A stretch of 35,520 nt of DNA from a virus: positions 1 through 35,520 of IMG/VR virus record IMGVR_UViG_3300030106_005215; one strand, 5' to 3'. The position numbers were made by a program, and so were the translations under genes. The notes under the pieces are model-generated. The model was not told where the DNA came from. It saw nothing but the letters and a program-made list of their open reading frames with translations, and did not search any database. Numbering within the stretch: position 1 is the first letter of the stretch; each line of letters begins with the position of its first letter. Below, one piece after another: positions 16,635 to 23,764 of this stretch.

Positions 16635-16880
16635 ATGCCGAGACGACGACGAAGCCGACGAACGGAGGAGGTTGATTCATTGCCACCCTCTAATGATAAA
16701 CGAGAACAGCGTGATGAAAAGCGTGATGATAAGCAGACCTTCAAGGTGGATAAGACACATGCTAAGGCTGACCTGCAACGTGCTAAGGCTAGCAAATGGA
16801 AATGGTTGTTCATGCTTATCGCATTGATTGCTGCTATCATGGGATATTTCAAGTTCAAGATTCCCGGTATCGGAGGTTAA
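16635..16880 (+). CDS. small basic membrane protein, 81 aa
   Basis: The start at ATG 16635 (GGA nine bases upstream) is preferred over a TTG at 16599. The first 60 residues are very charged (PRRRRSRRTEE..., then a Lys/Asp/Arg-rich helix) and one membrane segment follows (KWLFMLIALIAAIMGYF, about 56-72). A short Gly/Pro tail ends the protein. This suggests a single-pass inner-membrane protein with a large cytoplasmic basic domain. It is the first gene of a four-gene plus-strand cassette with two more membrane proteins. A lysis-accessory or membrane-anchoring role is possible; no endolysin is nearby. Confidence 0.72.
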   Translation: MPRRRRSRRTEEVDSLPPSNDKREQRDEKRDDKQTFKVDKTHAKADLQRAKASKWKWLFMLIALIAAIMGYFKFKIPGIGG

Positions 16881-16886
16881 ATAATT

Positions 16887-17105
16887 ATGGATTATATTAA
16901 GACATTACTTAATGATTTTCTAACGGCACTTAAATCTAAACGTGTTGTCACCACCATTGTCGGTGCCATCCTTACCATACTTGCTGCCAAGTACGAGTGG
17001 ATTCCACAGGATAGGATCGACGACATTGCTACATTCGTTGCAGCACTAGTAGTTGGTGACTCGCTTCGTCCTACTAACCCTAGCAAGATTGAAGACGAGA
17101 CATAG
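16887..17105 (+). CDS. holin-like small membrane protein, 72 aa
   Basis: An amphipathic start (MDYIKTLLNDFLTALKSKR) is followed by a hydrophobic segment (VVTTIVGAILTILAAKYEWI, about 20-39) and a second weaker one (IATFVAALVVGDSL, about 47-60), then a charged tail. Length, two segments and the 'IPQD...VVGDSLRP' ending are like small phage holin-type proteins. Holins form membrane holes that time lysis. The assignment rests on topology and context, because no endolysin was recognised within the window. Confidence 0.65.
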   Translation: MDYIKTLLNDFLTALKSKRVVTTIVGAILTILAAKYEWIPQDRIDDIATFVAALVVGDSLRPTNPSKIEDET

Positions 17106-17108
17106 TAA

Positions 17109-17363
17109 ATGGAATGGATCTCCGAAAATTTATTAACATTAATATGTATGGTATGTGGCGCACTATCCACCATCGTCGGCGGCGTGTGGTGGATGAGTGC
17201 CTTGTACTCAAAGGTCAAGCAAATCCACGAGCGAGTAGATGAATTTGTAGACGATTACAAATCATCTCAAGCTCGCATGTGGACTGCCATTCAAGAGATT
17301 GATGTTCGTCTTGATGACCATAGCGAACGCCTCACTCGTATTGAATCAAAGGTGAATCAATAA
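17109..17363 (+). CDS. membrane protein with coiled coil, 84 aa
   Basis: An N-terminal membrane segment (LLTLICMVCGALSTIVGGVWW, about 8-28) is followed by a heptad-rich helix (about 33-82, with KVKQIHERVDEFVDDY and LDDHSERLTRIESKV). This one-segment-plus-coiled-coil design resembles haemolysin XhlA-like or spanin-like phage lysis accessories, but no lipobox is present. It ends in TAATG overlapping the next gene, so the four cassette genes are co-translated. Confidence 0.68.
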   Translation: MEWISENLLTLICMVCGALSTIVGGVWWMSALYSKVKQIHERVDEFVDDYKSSQARMWTAIQEIDVRLDDHSERLTRIESKVNQ

Positions 17364-18049
17364 TGAAACCCTATCAAAGACAACAGCCTCAGCAAGACCT
17401 TAATAGGGCTGCACCTCAACGCCACCCTAGGGATGTGGAAGGATACATCGAACCTTCTGAACCTGACCCTTCATTACCTTGGGTGGATGAACAATATTTA
17501 AAGCAACCGGGTGGTGGCGGTTGGGGGGGAAATTTTCGTGACGCTTTCGGGCCAATCAGTAAGCCATATCAGCAGCCTATCTCTCAGCCCAACACCGCCA
17601 AGCACAATCGTATTACTGGAAACAAAAGACGTAAGGGTTATACACCTCCTAGTTCACGATCGAAAAAGAAACAGTACAACAAAAAGAAAAACTATATCAA
17701 TCCAAAGAACCGCCGCATAACTGGCAAGGTCAAGCCTAAGCCTAAGCGTAATCCGGTGTTTCCAATTCCAGCACCACCTCGTCCCCCACGTCCTCCTTGG
17801 ATTATAAATCCTCCTCTCCCTCCTCGTCCTCGCCCACCAATCCCTAATCCCCCACCACCACGCACTGAACCCATTGGGCCACCTATCGTAGGGCCTATGC
17901 CTGTACCTCAACCTCCACCTTGGTGGCGGGGTGAGTGGCCACCGAAACGGCCACCGAAACGCGAACCGTGGGAAATTGATAGACCATCACCTTGGCGACC
18001 GACTGACCCACCTTGGTATGGTTTAGATAGGCCATATGCTATGACATAA
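17363..18049 (+). CDS. proline-rich basic protein, 228 aa
   Basis: The N-terminal third is Gln/Pro/Asp-rich and carries a glycine run. The middle is strongly basic (several KK and RR clusters around residues 90-130). The C-terminal 90 residues are dominated by Pro with Arg and Trp, mostly PPRP and PPLP units. Such chains form extended polyproline-II rods that could cross the periplasm or cell wall, or hold partners. No family is recognised. It is coupled to the coiled-coil membrane protein upstream, and its 3' end overlaps the convergent serine recombinase by 11 bases. Confidence 0.72.
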   Translation: MKPYQRQQPQQDLNRAAPQRHPRDVEGYIEPSEPDPSLPWVDEQYLKQPGGGGWGGNFRDAFGPISKPYQQPISQPNTAKHNRITGNKRRKGYTPPSSRSKKKQYNKKKNYINPKNRRITGKVKPKPKRNPVFPIPAPPRPPRPPWIINPPLPPRPRPPIPNPPPPRTEPIGPPIVGPMPVPQPPPWWRGEWPPKRPPKREPWEIDRPSPWRPTDPPWYGLDRPYAMT

Positions 18050-18818
18050 CTGAGCTATGTCTAGCCAATCTTTGTTCAACGGTGAATGGGTCAGGCATAC
18101 CACCATGTAGTGGGAAGTTATCCTTTGCTGCATGATATGCCTGCCTAACATTTTTATTTCCCCATGTGCCACCAGTATTTCTTTTGGTTGCGAACGCTAG
18201 CTTCTTGCATATCTTTAGCCACGGCCATTGGTGTACATCTCTCCACTCTACTATCTGCACAGCAGTGGCACGCTCACTCCAGTCTGGTTCAAAATGGGAA
18301 TCCTTTCCCTCCCCTACCTGCCGATAACCAATAGGCGGGTGTTGATTAACAGGCAGGCCATCCTTGATTTTCTTTTGCATACCTATCTTGGTACGCTGCT
18401 TAATCATCTCCCTCTCAAACTCAGCATAGCTAGCTAGTGTGGTATACATCAGCCTGCCGATAGGAGAGGAGAAGTCTATGCCTACCGACATGATATGTAA
18501 AAATATATTTCGGTTAAGCAAAGACTCCTGTGTTAGCAGTGCATCAACCACACCACGGAAGCACCTGTCTAGTGCAACACATATGATATGGTCTCCATCA
18601 CGTAGCCTTAGGTGCATCTCCCCACCTGCTGGCCTGTCAAACAATGGGATACCACCACTAACATCCTCATCGGCAAACACCCCACCGAATACTGTTCCCT
18701 CTAGGCTGCCTGACTTTGAATGATATTTATAATAGTCCTCTATCCTCTGCTTCTGTGTCTCGAATGAATTGCTTTGATCGTCAGTGGATACTCTGGCGTA
18801 TCCATATACTGTAGACAT
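18039..18818 (-). CDS. serine recombinase (resolvase/invertase type), 259 aa
   Basis: The N-terminal catalytic domain starts MSTVYGYARVSTDDQS, with nucleophile Ser11 and the conserved Arg9. It continues with VALDRCFRG and the IGRLMYTTLASYAEFEREM helix region typical of resolvase/invertase enzymes, and EREMIKQRTKIGM leads into a C-terminal DNA-binding region of about 80 residues. The length lies between simple resolvases and large serine integrases. ATG 18818 is chosen because GAGGGCAGG precedes it. The gene begins 15 bases after the T-tract of a strong terminator, so it would be made from read-through of the SSB operon. It might invert, resolve or integrate DNA; the target site is not identified. 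Confidence 0.88.
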   Translation of the reverse strand: MSTVYGYARVSTDDQSNSFETQKQRIEDYYKYHSKSGSLEGTVFGGVFADEDVSGGIPLFDRPAGGEMHLRLRDGDHIICVALDRCFRGVVDALLTQESLLNRNIFLHIMSVGIDFSSPIGRLMYTTLASYAEFEREMIKQRTKIGMQKKIKDGLPVNQHPPIGYRQVGEGKDSHFEPDWSERATAVQIVEWRDVHQWPWLKICKKLAFATKRNTGGTWGNKNVRQAYHAAKDNFPLHGGMPDPFTVEQRLARHSSVMS

Positions 18819-18833
18819 CCTGCCCTCGCTCAA

Positions 18834-18876
18834 TAAAAAAATCAGGGGGTGGCGGATTTGCTGAGCCACCCCCTGA
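18834..18876 (-). terminator. rho-independent terminator before the serine recombinase
   Basis: On the minus strand a perfect 12-bp GC-rich stem (TCAGGGGGTGGC and its complement, 11-base loop) is followed by an eight-T run. It ends the SSB/MoxR operon and leaves the recombinase gene directly downstream, which gives an attenuator-like arrangement. Confidence 0.9.
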
Positions 18877-18991
18877 CCTAAAGGAGTTCTTACATGAACA
18901 ACTAGTGCGGTTACTAAGCCACTCACACCTAGGCTCGACATGCTGATAGTAAGGAAGAATCAGCGTAGACAAGTCGGTGTCTTAGTTCAGT

Positions 18992-19366
18992 TTAGAATAT
19001 ATCATTCTCAGGTGCAGCATGAACTGGCTGTGCTATAGCCTGCTGTGATGTACCCTGACCTGCTATATTCTCTACTCGTGAAGCTGTAACCTGTAGTTTA
19101 GAGTACTGCTTCCCATCTTTTTCCCATGAGGATTCCTTAACAGTACCCTCAATGAATACCTCACTACCCTTACTTAGGTAGTCGTTAGCCATCTGTGCAT
19201 TGCTAGCCCATAGGGTAACAGGTACACGACTAGTGGTAGTCTTGCCTTTGAATGTGCTATCAATAATCAAAGTGATATCGGCTACTGCCCTATCACCATT
19301 GATATATCTAAGCTCCACATCATCGGCAAGCTTACCCATTAATAAGACCTTATTATAATCGGCCAT
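18992..19366 (-). CDS. ssb: single-stranded DNA-binding protein, 124 aa
   Basis: An OB-fold SSB: MADYNKVLLMGKLADDVELRY, then SRVPVTLWASNAQMANDYLSKGSEVFIEGT and WEKDGKQYSKLQVTA. A short disordered linker leads to an acidic-hydrophobic tip (ENDIF), the counterpart of the DDDIPF tail that recruits repair and replication proteins. It coats single strands during replication and recombination and would serve the ERF/RecE system. ATG 19366 has GGAGGG upstream and lies two bases after the VWA stop. It is the last gene before the terminator. Confidence 0.93.
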   Translation of the reverse strand: MADYNKVLLMGKLADDVELRYINGDRAVADITLIIDSTFKGKTTTSRVPVTLWASNAQMANDYLSKGSEVFIEGTVKESSWEKDGKQYSKLQVTASRVENIAGQGTSQQAIAQPVHAAPENDIF

Positions 19367-19368
19367 AG

Positions 19369-20991
19369 TTATCGTCCCTCCAGAACAATAGTTTCTATCC
19401 AGTCCGGCACAGGATATGCCGAGAGGCTACCACTACAGGTGATAGCCGCTATAACCGGACAGTTAATTTCATCCTTGCTTTCAGGCCACGGTGTATAGCC
19501 ATCAGTGACAGCTAACATAATGTGAGGTGGCTTCTCTGACATCTCATATGCCTCCTTCAGTAGTACACCAACGTCTGTACCACCACCACCTTCCAGCTTT
19601 AGCTTATTAATCTTACGAGCTGAGACCATCATGGCCTTGGCATTAGTATCACCAACAACAATATTAATACCTTCTCTACTCCTGAAGGATTTAATTACCT
19701 TATTGATGATGTCTAATGCACAGCCATAGTCTTCCTCAGACATAGACCCAGAGGTGTCAAGGCATATAGTGATCCGTGGTATGCTCTCTATGTTAGCTCC
19801 CATAATGAATGGAGCTTGTGAGAATCTACGGTTAGGTCGGCGGTATGTTCTATCACCTACACCATAGATCTGCTCGACTCTCTTTCGGACTTTCCTAATT
19901 ATAACTTTCCTAGGATCTTCCTTAACTTTGAGAGTCTTATCTGCCCACCCCTTCCAGCTACCACCACCCTCTCCTTGGTCATGTATCTTAGCTGCAACAT
20001 TATTAATGACAGCTTGGATCTCCTCCTCCGTTAGTCCAACACCTGATTCCTCAGGGGCTGACACTTCCCACGGTCTTACTGCTCCATGGGCTGAGGAACC
20101 TTGGTCGATTGGTTGTCCGTCCCATTCGAGTTCACCTGAGGCACTAACCCTGAGGCTTCCATTACCTGAGCCATTGCCATCACTGCGTCCCTGATCTGAT
20201 TCATCTGAGCGTCCATCGTTCGGAGAGCATTGCTCATCCCCGAATTCACTTTCATTATCTGATCGTTCAGTGTTGCCATTGCCCCTTCCAGCTTTGCTAC
20301 CCTGTCCTGCAACCCCTCTGCCTTGTCCTTTAGGGATGTTAGGTTGCTGACTGCTGTCTGGATCTCCACTACTTTCTCCGTGAGACCCTGCTCCACCTCG
20401 TGAATCTTGGTTAGAGTTGCTTGGGATATTCTCGCTGTAGTTTTCTTCTTTGTCTCCACCATGGTCTGGCTCCTTGTAAAGTAATCTAAACGTCTGCTCA
20501 ACTGAGCGTGGTATGTTATCTAATCCTAGTGTCAGATTTGTTGGATCGCTTAACACACTCCAACTCATCTTAGCTGCCTTCTCATAGTGCAAGTCTTCAT
20601 ACTGCTTGTCCAATAAGAAGTTAGCGGTTGCTAAGGATGAGTCCCTTATGGTTTCCACCTTGTCTTCACTAGGTGATTCGCCAAGTATGACACCGCATCT
20701 CTTAGGGTAACGATGAAGTAGAAACAATATCTCTCGCATGAGAGTTGTCGCTATAAATTCCTCGCTACAATCCTCAACAAACTCTGGGTCATAGTAGATA
20801 TTCCAGTGCTTATCAGCAGTGATGCCACCAAGTTTGTTTACCCGTATAGATTTCATACTCATTACAGCATCCCGAGCAAACGGCCATATAAAACATATGG
20901 CTCGCTTGGCACGGGACAATCTTGGGTGTACATTTTCGGTGGCGGAAGTAATTATACTGGGCGATAATACATCTGTCAAATTGTCGCTCAT
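19369..20991 (-). CDS. VWA-domain protein of CobT/DUF2201-like architecture, 540 aa
   Basis: There are three parts. Residues 1-175 form a helical domain with a degenerate metallopeptidase-like segment (LMREILFLLHRYPKR; the usual HExxH is absent). Residues about 176-320 are a Gly/Ser/Asp/Asn-rich disordered linker. Residues 330-540 form a von Willebrand A domain with an intact MIDAS (CLDTSGSMS near 412, GGGGTD, and VTDGYT). VWA partners of MoxR ATPases, such as CobT with CobS or NorD with NorQ, act in ATP-driven insertion of metals or remodelling of complexes. The MoxR gene is immediately upstream. The linker DNA also carries a second frame (20076-20462). The ribosome site AAGGAG precedes ATG 20991. 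Confidence 0.88.
   Translation of the reverse strand: MSDNLTDVLSPSIITSATENVHPRLSRAKRAICFIWPFARDAVMSMKSIRVNKLGGITADKHWNIYYDPEFVEDCSEEFIATTLMREILFLLHRYPKRCGVILGESPSEDKVETIRDSSLATANFLLDKQYEDLHYEKAAKMSWSVLSDPTNLTLGLDNIPRSVEQTFRLLYKEPDHGGDKEENYSENIPSNSNQDSRGGAGSHGESSGDPDSSQQPNIPKGQGRGVAGQGSKAGRGNGNTERSDNESEFGDEQCSPNDGRSDESDQGRSDGNGSGNGSLRVSASGELEWDGQPIDQGSSAHGAVRPWEVSAPEESGVGLTEEEIQAVINNVAAKIHDQGEGGGSWKGWADKTLKVKEDPRKVIIRKVRKRVEQIYGVGDRTYRRPNRRFSQAPFIMGANIESIPRITICLDTSGSMSEEDYGCALDIINKVIKSFRSREGINIVVGDTNAKAMMVSARKINKLKLEGGGGTDVGVLLKEAYEMSEKPPHIMLAVTDGYTPWPESKDEINCPVIAAITCSGSLSAYPVPDWIETIVLEGR
20076..20462 (-). CDS. probable nested out-of-frame gene: coiled-coil protein, 128 aa
   Basis: A second frame on the same strand, shifted +1 from the VWA gene, lies entirely inside it. 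ATG 20462 is preceded by AAGGAG with seven bases between, an ideal ribosome site. The product begins MVETKKKTTARISQATLTKI and continues as a long heptad-patterned helix (EVEQGLTEKVVEIQ, SLKDKAEGLQDRVAKLEG, TMDAQMNQIRDAVMAMAQVM). It ends in a short polar tail with TAA at 20076-20078. Composition and heptads are those of a real coiled-coil protein, whereas the VWA frame here is only a low-complexity linker. An overprinted gene is the best explanation; a chance open frame biased by the linker's codons is the alternative. Confidence 0.65.
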   Translation of the reverse strand: MVETKKKTTARISQATLTKIHEVEQGLTEKVVEIQTAVSNLTSLKDKAEGLQDRVAKLEGAMATLNDQIMKVNSGMSNALRTMDAQMNQIRDAVMAMAQVMEASGLVPQVNSNGTDNQSTKVPQPMEQ

Positions 20992-21001
20992 TCTTTTCTC
21001 C

Positions 21002-22108
21002 TTAGTAAGGTAGTGTTAGGTCGGCACGGTCTTGTTCCATATCACTGAAGTATTCATTAGCTTCAGGTTGGTGACCATCAGGTTTAATCTTCCACACTCT
21101 ACCTTTGAATGCTTGTGCAACATCAGGATTCTGTTTGTTGCATGAAGCTAAGAATATTCGTAGGTTCTCCCACCGGGTAGGTGTGTTGTCCTCTCGAACT
21201 CTACGAACGACACTGCCGATGTAGCTTATAGCTAGGTGACATACTGAAGGCACCTTCACATCGTATGGATCAGATAGTATTTCCTCAGGGGTTTTTAGTT
21301 CCTCATGTTTCATGAAGTCTAAGAACATCTGACCTGCCTCAGCACCTACACATCCAGTGACTAGCACTCTACGTGTATGTTCATCAGCACCAACGCTATC
21401 TGCTGCACCAAGTAGGCGACAGGCATTAGTCCATGACCGTTGGCTTGGGAATGGTAGCATACCCTCATCAGTGGGTGCCACGTTTAGTAGCTCAGGTCTA
21501 GCTAACACATGATTGGTGTCACTTAGGAATGTGCTAGCCTGTGCTGAGTAGAAAGCTATCCCTTCTTCCCAGTCGCTAGGCAGTAGAGGTACATCAGGCT
21601 CAGGGAAATCTATACCATTCCCCTCCATGCCCTGCTTCCACGACTCAACATCAGGTTCCCACTCCATAATGCAGAGCCTATTAACCATCGGTGCTTCTAG
21701 TGGTGTACCATTAGCTGCGATATCTGGGGGGTTAGCTGCTGCAAACTTCCAACAGTTAGGTATATCCTCTAGTACCCACTGCAATGCCGCCGCTTGTACT
21801 GCTGGTGTAGCACAGGTTAGCTCATCTAGGAATAACACTGAGGGCTGTAGCTTGCAGAGTAACATGCCCTCATCTAATAATCTTTTAACTACATGGTATT
21901 CATCACCCTCATACTCTACCTTGGTAGGCACAGGGAACCCACCTAGATCTTCAGGTATCTGTTGACCTAGGTACAGTGGATAGTAGTAGCGATTACTCTC
22001 CTTGGCTAGTGAGCTAGTGAAGGCAGACTTACCAGTACCACTAGCACCAAGAGCCAGAGGTGTGACACCTGCTTGACCTGCAATCATGTATGCTTGGTTA
22101 GTTGACAT
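21002..22108 (-). CDS. MoxR-type AAA+ ATPase, 368 aa
   Basis: Walker A GASGTGKS (K27), Walker B VLFLDELT (91-98) and sensor-1 AAANPPD (123-129) mark an AAA+ enzyme of the MoxR/CbbQ/NorQ/CobS group. Members form hexamers that work with a VWA-domain partner to remodel or load cofactors into target complexes; the VWA partner is the next gene downstream. ATG 22108 is chosen for the AAAGGAG site and the MSTNQAYMIAG start; the frame is open to 22159 but would overlap the upstream gene. The C-terminus ends in LTLPY, similar to the SDLPY end of the upstream protein. Confidence 0.9.
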   Translation of the reverse strand: MSTNQAYMIAGQAGVTPLALGASGTGKSAFTSSLAKESNRYYYPLYLGQQIPEDLGGFPVPTKVEYEGDEYHVVKRLLDEGMLLCKLQPSVLFLDELTCATPAVQAAALQWVLEDIPNCWKFAAANPPDIAANGTPLEAPMVNRLCIMEWEPDVESWKQGMEGNGIDFPEPDVPLLPSDWEEGIAFYSAQASTFLSDTNHVLARPELLNVAPTDEGMLPFPSQRSWTNACRLLGAADSVGADEHTRRVLVTGCVGAEAGQMFLDFMKHEELKTPEEILSDPYDVKVPSVCHLAISYIGSVVRRVREDNTPTRWENLRIFLASCNKQNPDVAQAFKGRVWKIKPDGHQPEANEYFSDMEQDRADLTLPY

Positions 22109-22121
22109 ATTAAACTCTCCT

Positions 22122-23060
22122 TTAGTAGGGAAGATCGCTAAAGATAGCGTCATCTTCAATCATAGAAACAGCACTAGCATTAGCCTGAACAGATAAGGCA
22201 CCTGCCTTAGTCAGCCTATCAACTAGTGCATCCATCCTGCTACCAAGAACACCTTGATAACTATTAACAATATAAGACAGTCGCTCAGATAGTTCTTTAC
22301 GCTTTCTGAGATGGAAGTCAGTGGCCTCACTTGATGCCATCATTCCCTCCAGCTTAGATACATCCTCGGTTAAAGAATTCTCTAGTGCCACAAACAAACT
22401 ATCTAATGTGTTTGCATCACCCGCTTGAGAGAATAGTTGGACGGGAACAATACTATGCAATTTATTTTGTATGTTCTTCCACATATCCTTCCTTGATGGT
22501 GGCAGCCAGTACATAGATCCACCGTCCTTAATAGAGAAGGCATCACCCCAAGTATCCAGAATCTCTTTGAATGTTTTAGTTACCTCACCACCACTAAGGG
22601 AGTCAATGAACTGAGCCTCCATCCTAGGGAATCGCCTAAGGAATGCATCCTGTGCCGTGATATTATCCGCATCACCAAGGGCTATTTGTATGTTGCTAGA
22701 TATGTCATCAAAGGTACGGTAGAAACCCAGCTCTTTTGTTGATCTCCTATAGGTAACAGTCATCAGTCTAGTCTTGGCATTATTCTTCCATGAATTCCTT
22801 TCCGTTCCAAAGATATCCCAGCTACAGAAGTCGGGTTCCTTTCTACCTGTCCACTTACGCTCACACTTGATTGAGTCAAACCCATTGAACCCAGCAGCAT
22901 GATGCCCACACTTATTGAGTATGTACTCCATGTTCTTTACTGTGTTTGGCATAGGTACATGTTGACCTAAGCCAAGACCATCAAGTGCTTGGAAGAATTG
23001 GTCTCTATCAATACGCTTGCCACTCCAGCTGGCAATATTCCCTACGATATCTATGCTCAT
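22122..23060 (-). CDS. hypothetical protein of the MoxR-VWA operon, 312 aa
   Basis: A soluble protein with no recognised family, starting MSIDIVGNIASWSGKR at ATG 23060 (AAGGAA upstream). The N-terminal half is mixed alpha/beta with many aromatic residues. The C-terminal third (about 215-300) is helical with a probable coiled coil and ends EDDAIFSDLPY, resembling an SSB-type tip. It lies 13 bases before the MoxR gene, so it is likely the third component of the same machine, perhaps the client or an adaptor. Confidence 0.75.
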   Translation of the reverse strand: MSIDIVGNIASWSGKRIDRDQFFQALDGLGLGQHVPMPNTVKNMEYILNKCGHHAAGFNGFDSIKCERKWTGRKEPDFCSWDIFGTERNSWKNNAKTRLMTVTYRRSTKELGFYRTFDDISSNIQIALGDADNITAQDAFLRRFPRMEAQFIDSLSGGEVTKTFKEILDTWGDAFSIKDGGSMYWLPPSRKDMWKNIQNKLHSIVPVQLFSQAGDANTLDSLFVALENSLTEDVSKLEGMMASSEATDFHLRKRKELSERLSYIVNSYQGVLGSRMDALVDRLTKAGALSVQANASAVSMIEDDAIFSDLPY

Positions 23061-23080
23061 GAAAAATTCCTTAAGTAAAA

Positions 23081-23473
23081 CTAATCCTCGAAACGTAACC
23101 TAAGTATCTCCTCCTCCATGCTCTTAAACATATCGAAGATAAACTCAGGCCCACCTTTAGTCGCCTCCTCTATGGTGAAGGGGAAGACCATTACAATATC
23201 GTCCGGTTGAAATGTTCTCTCATCTCCACCAGCTACCTTCCTTAGTGTGATGCTATCGTCCGTTCTCTTAGATAACCAACCAAGATATAGAACACCGCCT
23301 TCACGTATCAGGTCAGCTAGACTTTCTACTCCCTCATCACTATCAATATCTGTGTCGGATGATTCGACTAGTTTCTCTAGCTTCCTGTCTATATCACATA
23401 GAATAAGTTGGCCTCTCTTAAGCGGAGGTATTTCACCATCGCCACTGCTAAATGATTTGAATACAGTAGGCAT
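23081..23473 (-). CDS. hypothetical acidic protein, 130 aa
   Basis: ATG 23473 has an excellent GAAGGAG site and is preferred over 23506, which would run through the dyad element. The protein is acidic, with a beta-rich middle (GGVLYLGWLSKRTDDSITLRK) and a helical C-terminus. No family is recognised. It heads the operon that continues into the 312-aa protein, MoxR, VWA and SSB. Confidence 0.75.
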   Translation of the reverse strand: MPTVFKSFSSGDGEIPPLKRGQLILCDIDRKLEKLVESSDTDIDSDEGVESLADLIREGGVLYLGWLSKRTDDSITLRKVAGGDERTFQPDDIVMVFPFTIEEATKGGPEFIFDMFKSMEEEILRLRFED

Positions 23474-23490
23474 ATAAACTCCTTCTCGAA

Positions 23491-23505
23491 TGGAAAATTT
23501 TTCCA
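23491..23505. promoter_or_regulatory. dyad element, copy 2 of 3, at the head of the MoxR-VWA-SSB operon
   Basis: TGGAAAATTTTTCCA with GAA before it, identical over 18 bases to the copy at 9980-9997. It lies 17 bases upstream of the ATG at 23473, inside the mRNA leader or over the start of transcription. An AACAACAACC leader motif and a large hairpin lie just beyond it. Confidence 0.55.
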
Positions 23506-23528
23506 ACGGCTGCGGTCAACAACAACCA

Positions 23529-23573
23529 CCCCCCTTTTCTCTCCTCACTTCGTGAGGGGAGAGAAAAGGGGGG
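23529..23573. promoter_or_regulatory. 45-base near-perfect hairpin in the operon leader
   Basis: A C6 run with a pyrimidine tract pairs with the matching purine tract and G6 run (14 bp), then 6 more bp (CCTCAC/GTGAGG) around a TTC loop, with a two-base bulge. Neither strand has a T-run after it, so it is not a classical terminator. It may be an RNase III site, transcript stabiliser or attenuator. It lies 56 bases upstream of the operon's first ATG. Confidence 0.6.
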
Positions 23574-23718
23574 TGTTAGTGTCATAATGGGAGACACTGG
23601 GGGGTCTATGCACGTGCGTACATCAGGTCGTCCGGTTGAGACAAGCGGGGTGGGTCGTACACTTAGGGGTTTTATTATGGACGTTCCCTCTTATCTTTAG
23701 TAGGTTCAACTCGCCAAT

Positions 23719-23764
23719 AAAAAAATACCTAGCTCACGTTCGCACGTTCACTAGGTATTTTTTT
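23719..23764. terminator. bidirectional rho-independent terminator
   Basis: AAAAAAATACCTAG and CTAGGTATTTTTTT form a 14-bp stem around an 18-base loop. A and T tracts lie on both sides, so it should work in both directions. It ends the minus-strand unit whose last gene stops at 23783. Confidence 0.85.

Noticed and set aside
17654-17911. Arg/Trp/Gly-rich minus-strand frames opposite the proline-rich gene
   Set aside because: They are mirror images of proline codons (CCN read as NGG) with no start signal.
18819-18941. A 41-residue N-terminal extension of the serine recombinase
   Set aside because: It would run through the terminator stem; the ATG at 18818 has its own ribosome site and matches the family start.
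23491-23505. The GGAAAA dyads as CsrA-binding hairpins
   Set aside because: The GGA is inside the stem, and two of three copies lack the ANGGA context on the transcribed strand; an operator or promoter role fits better.
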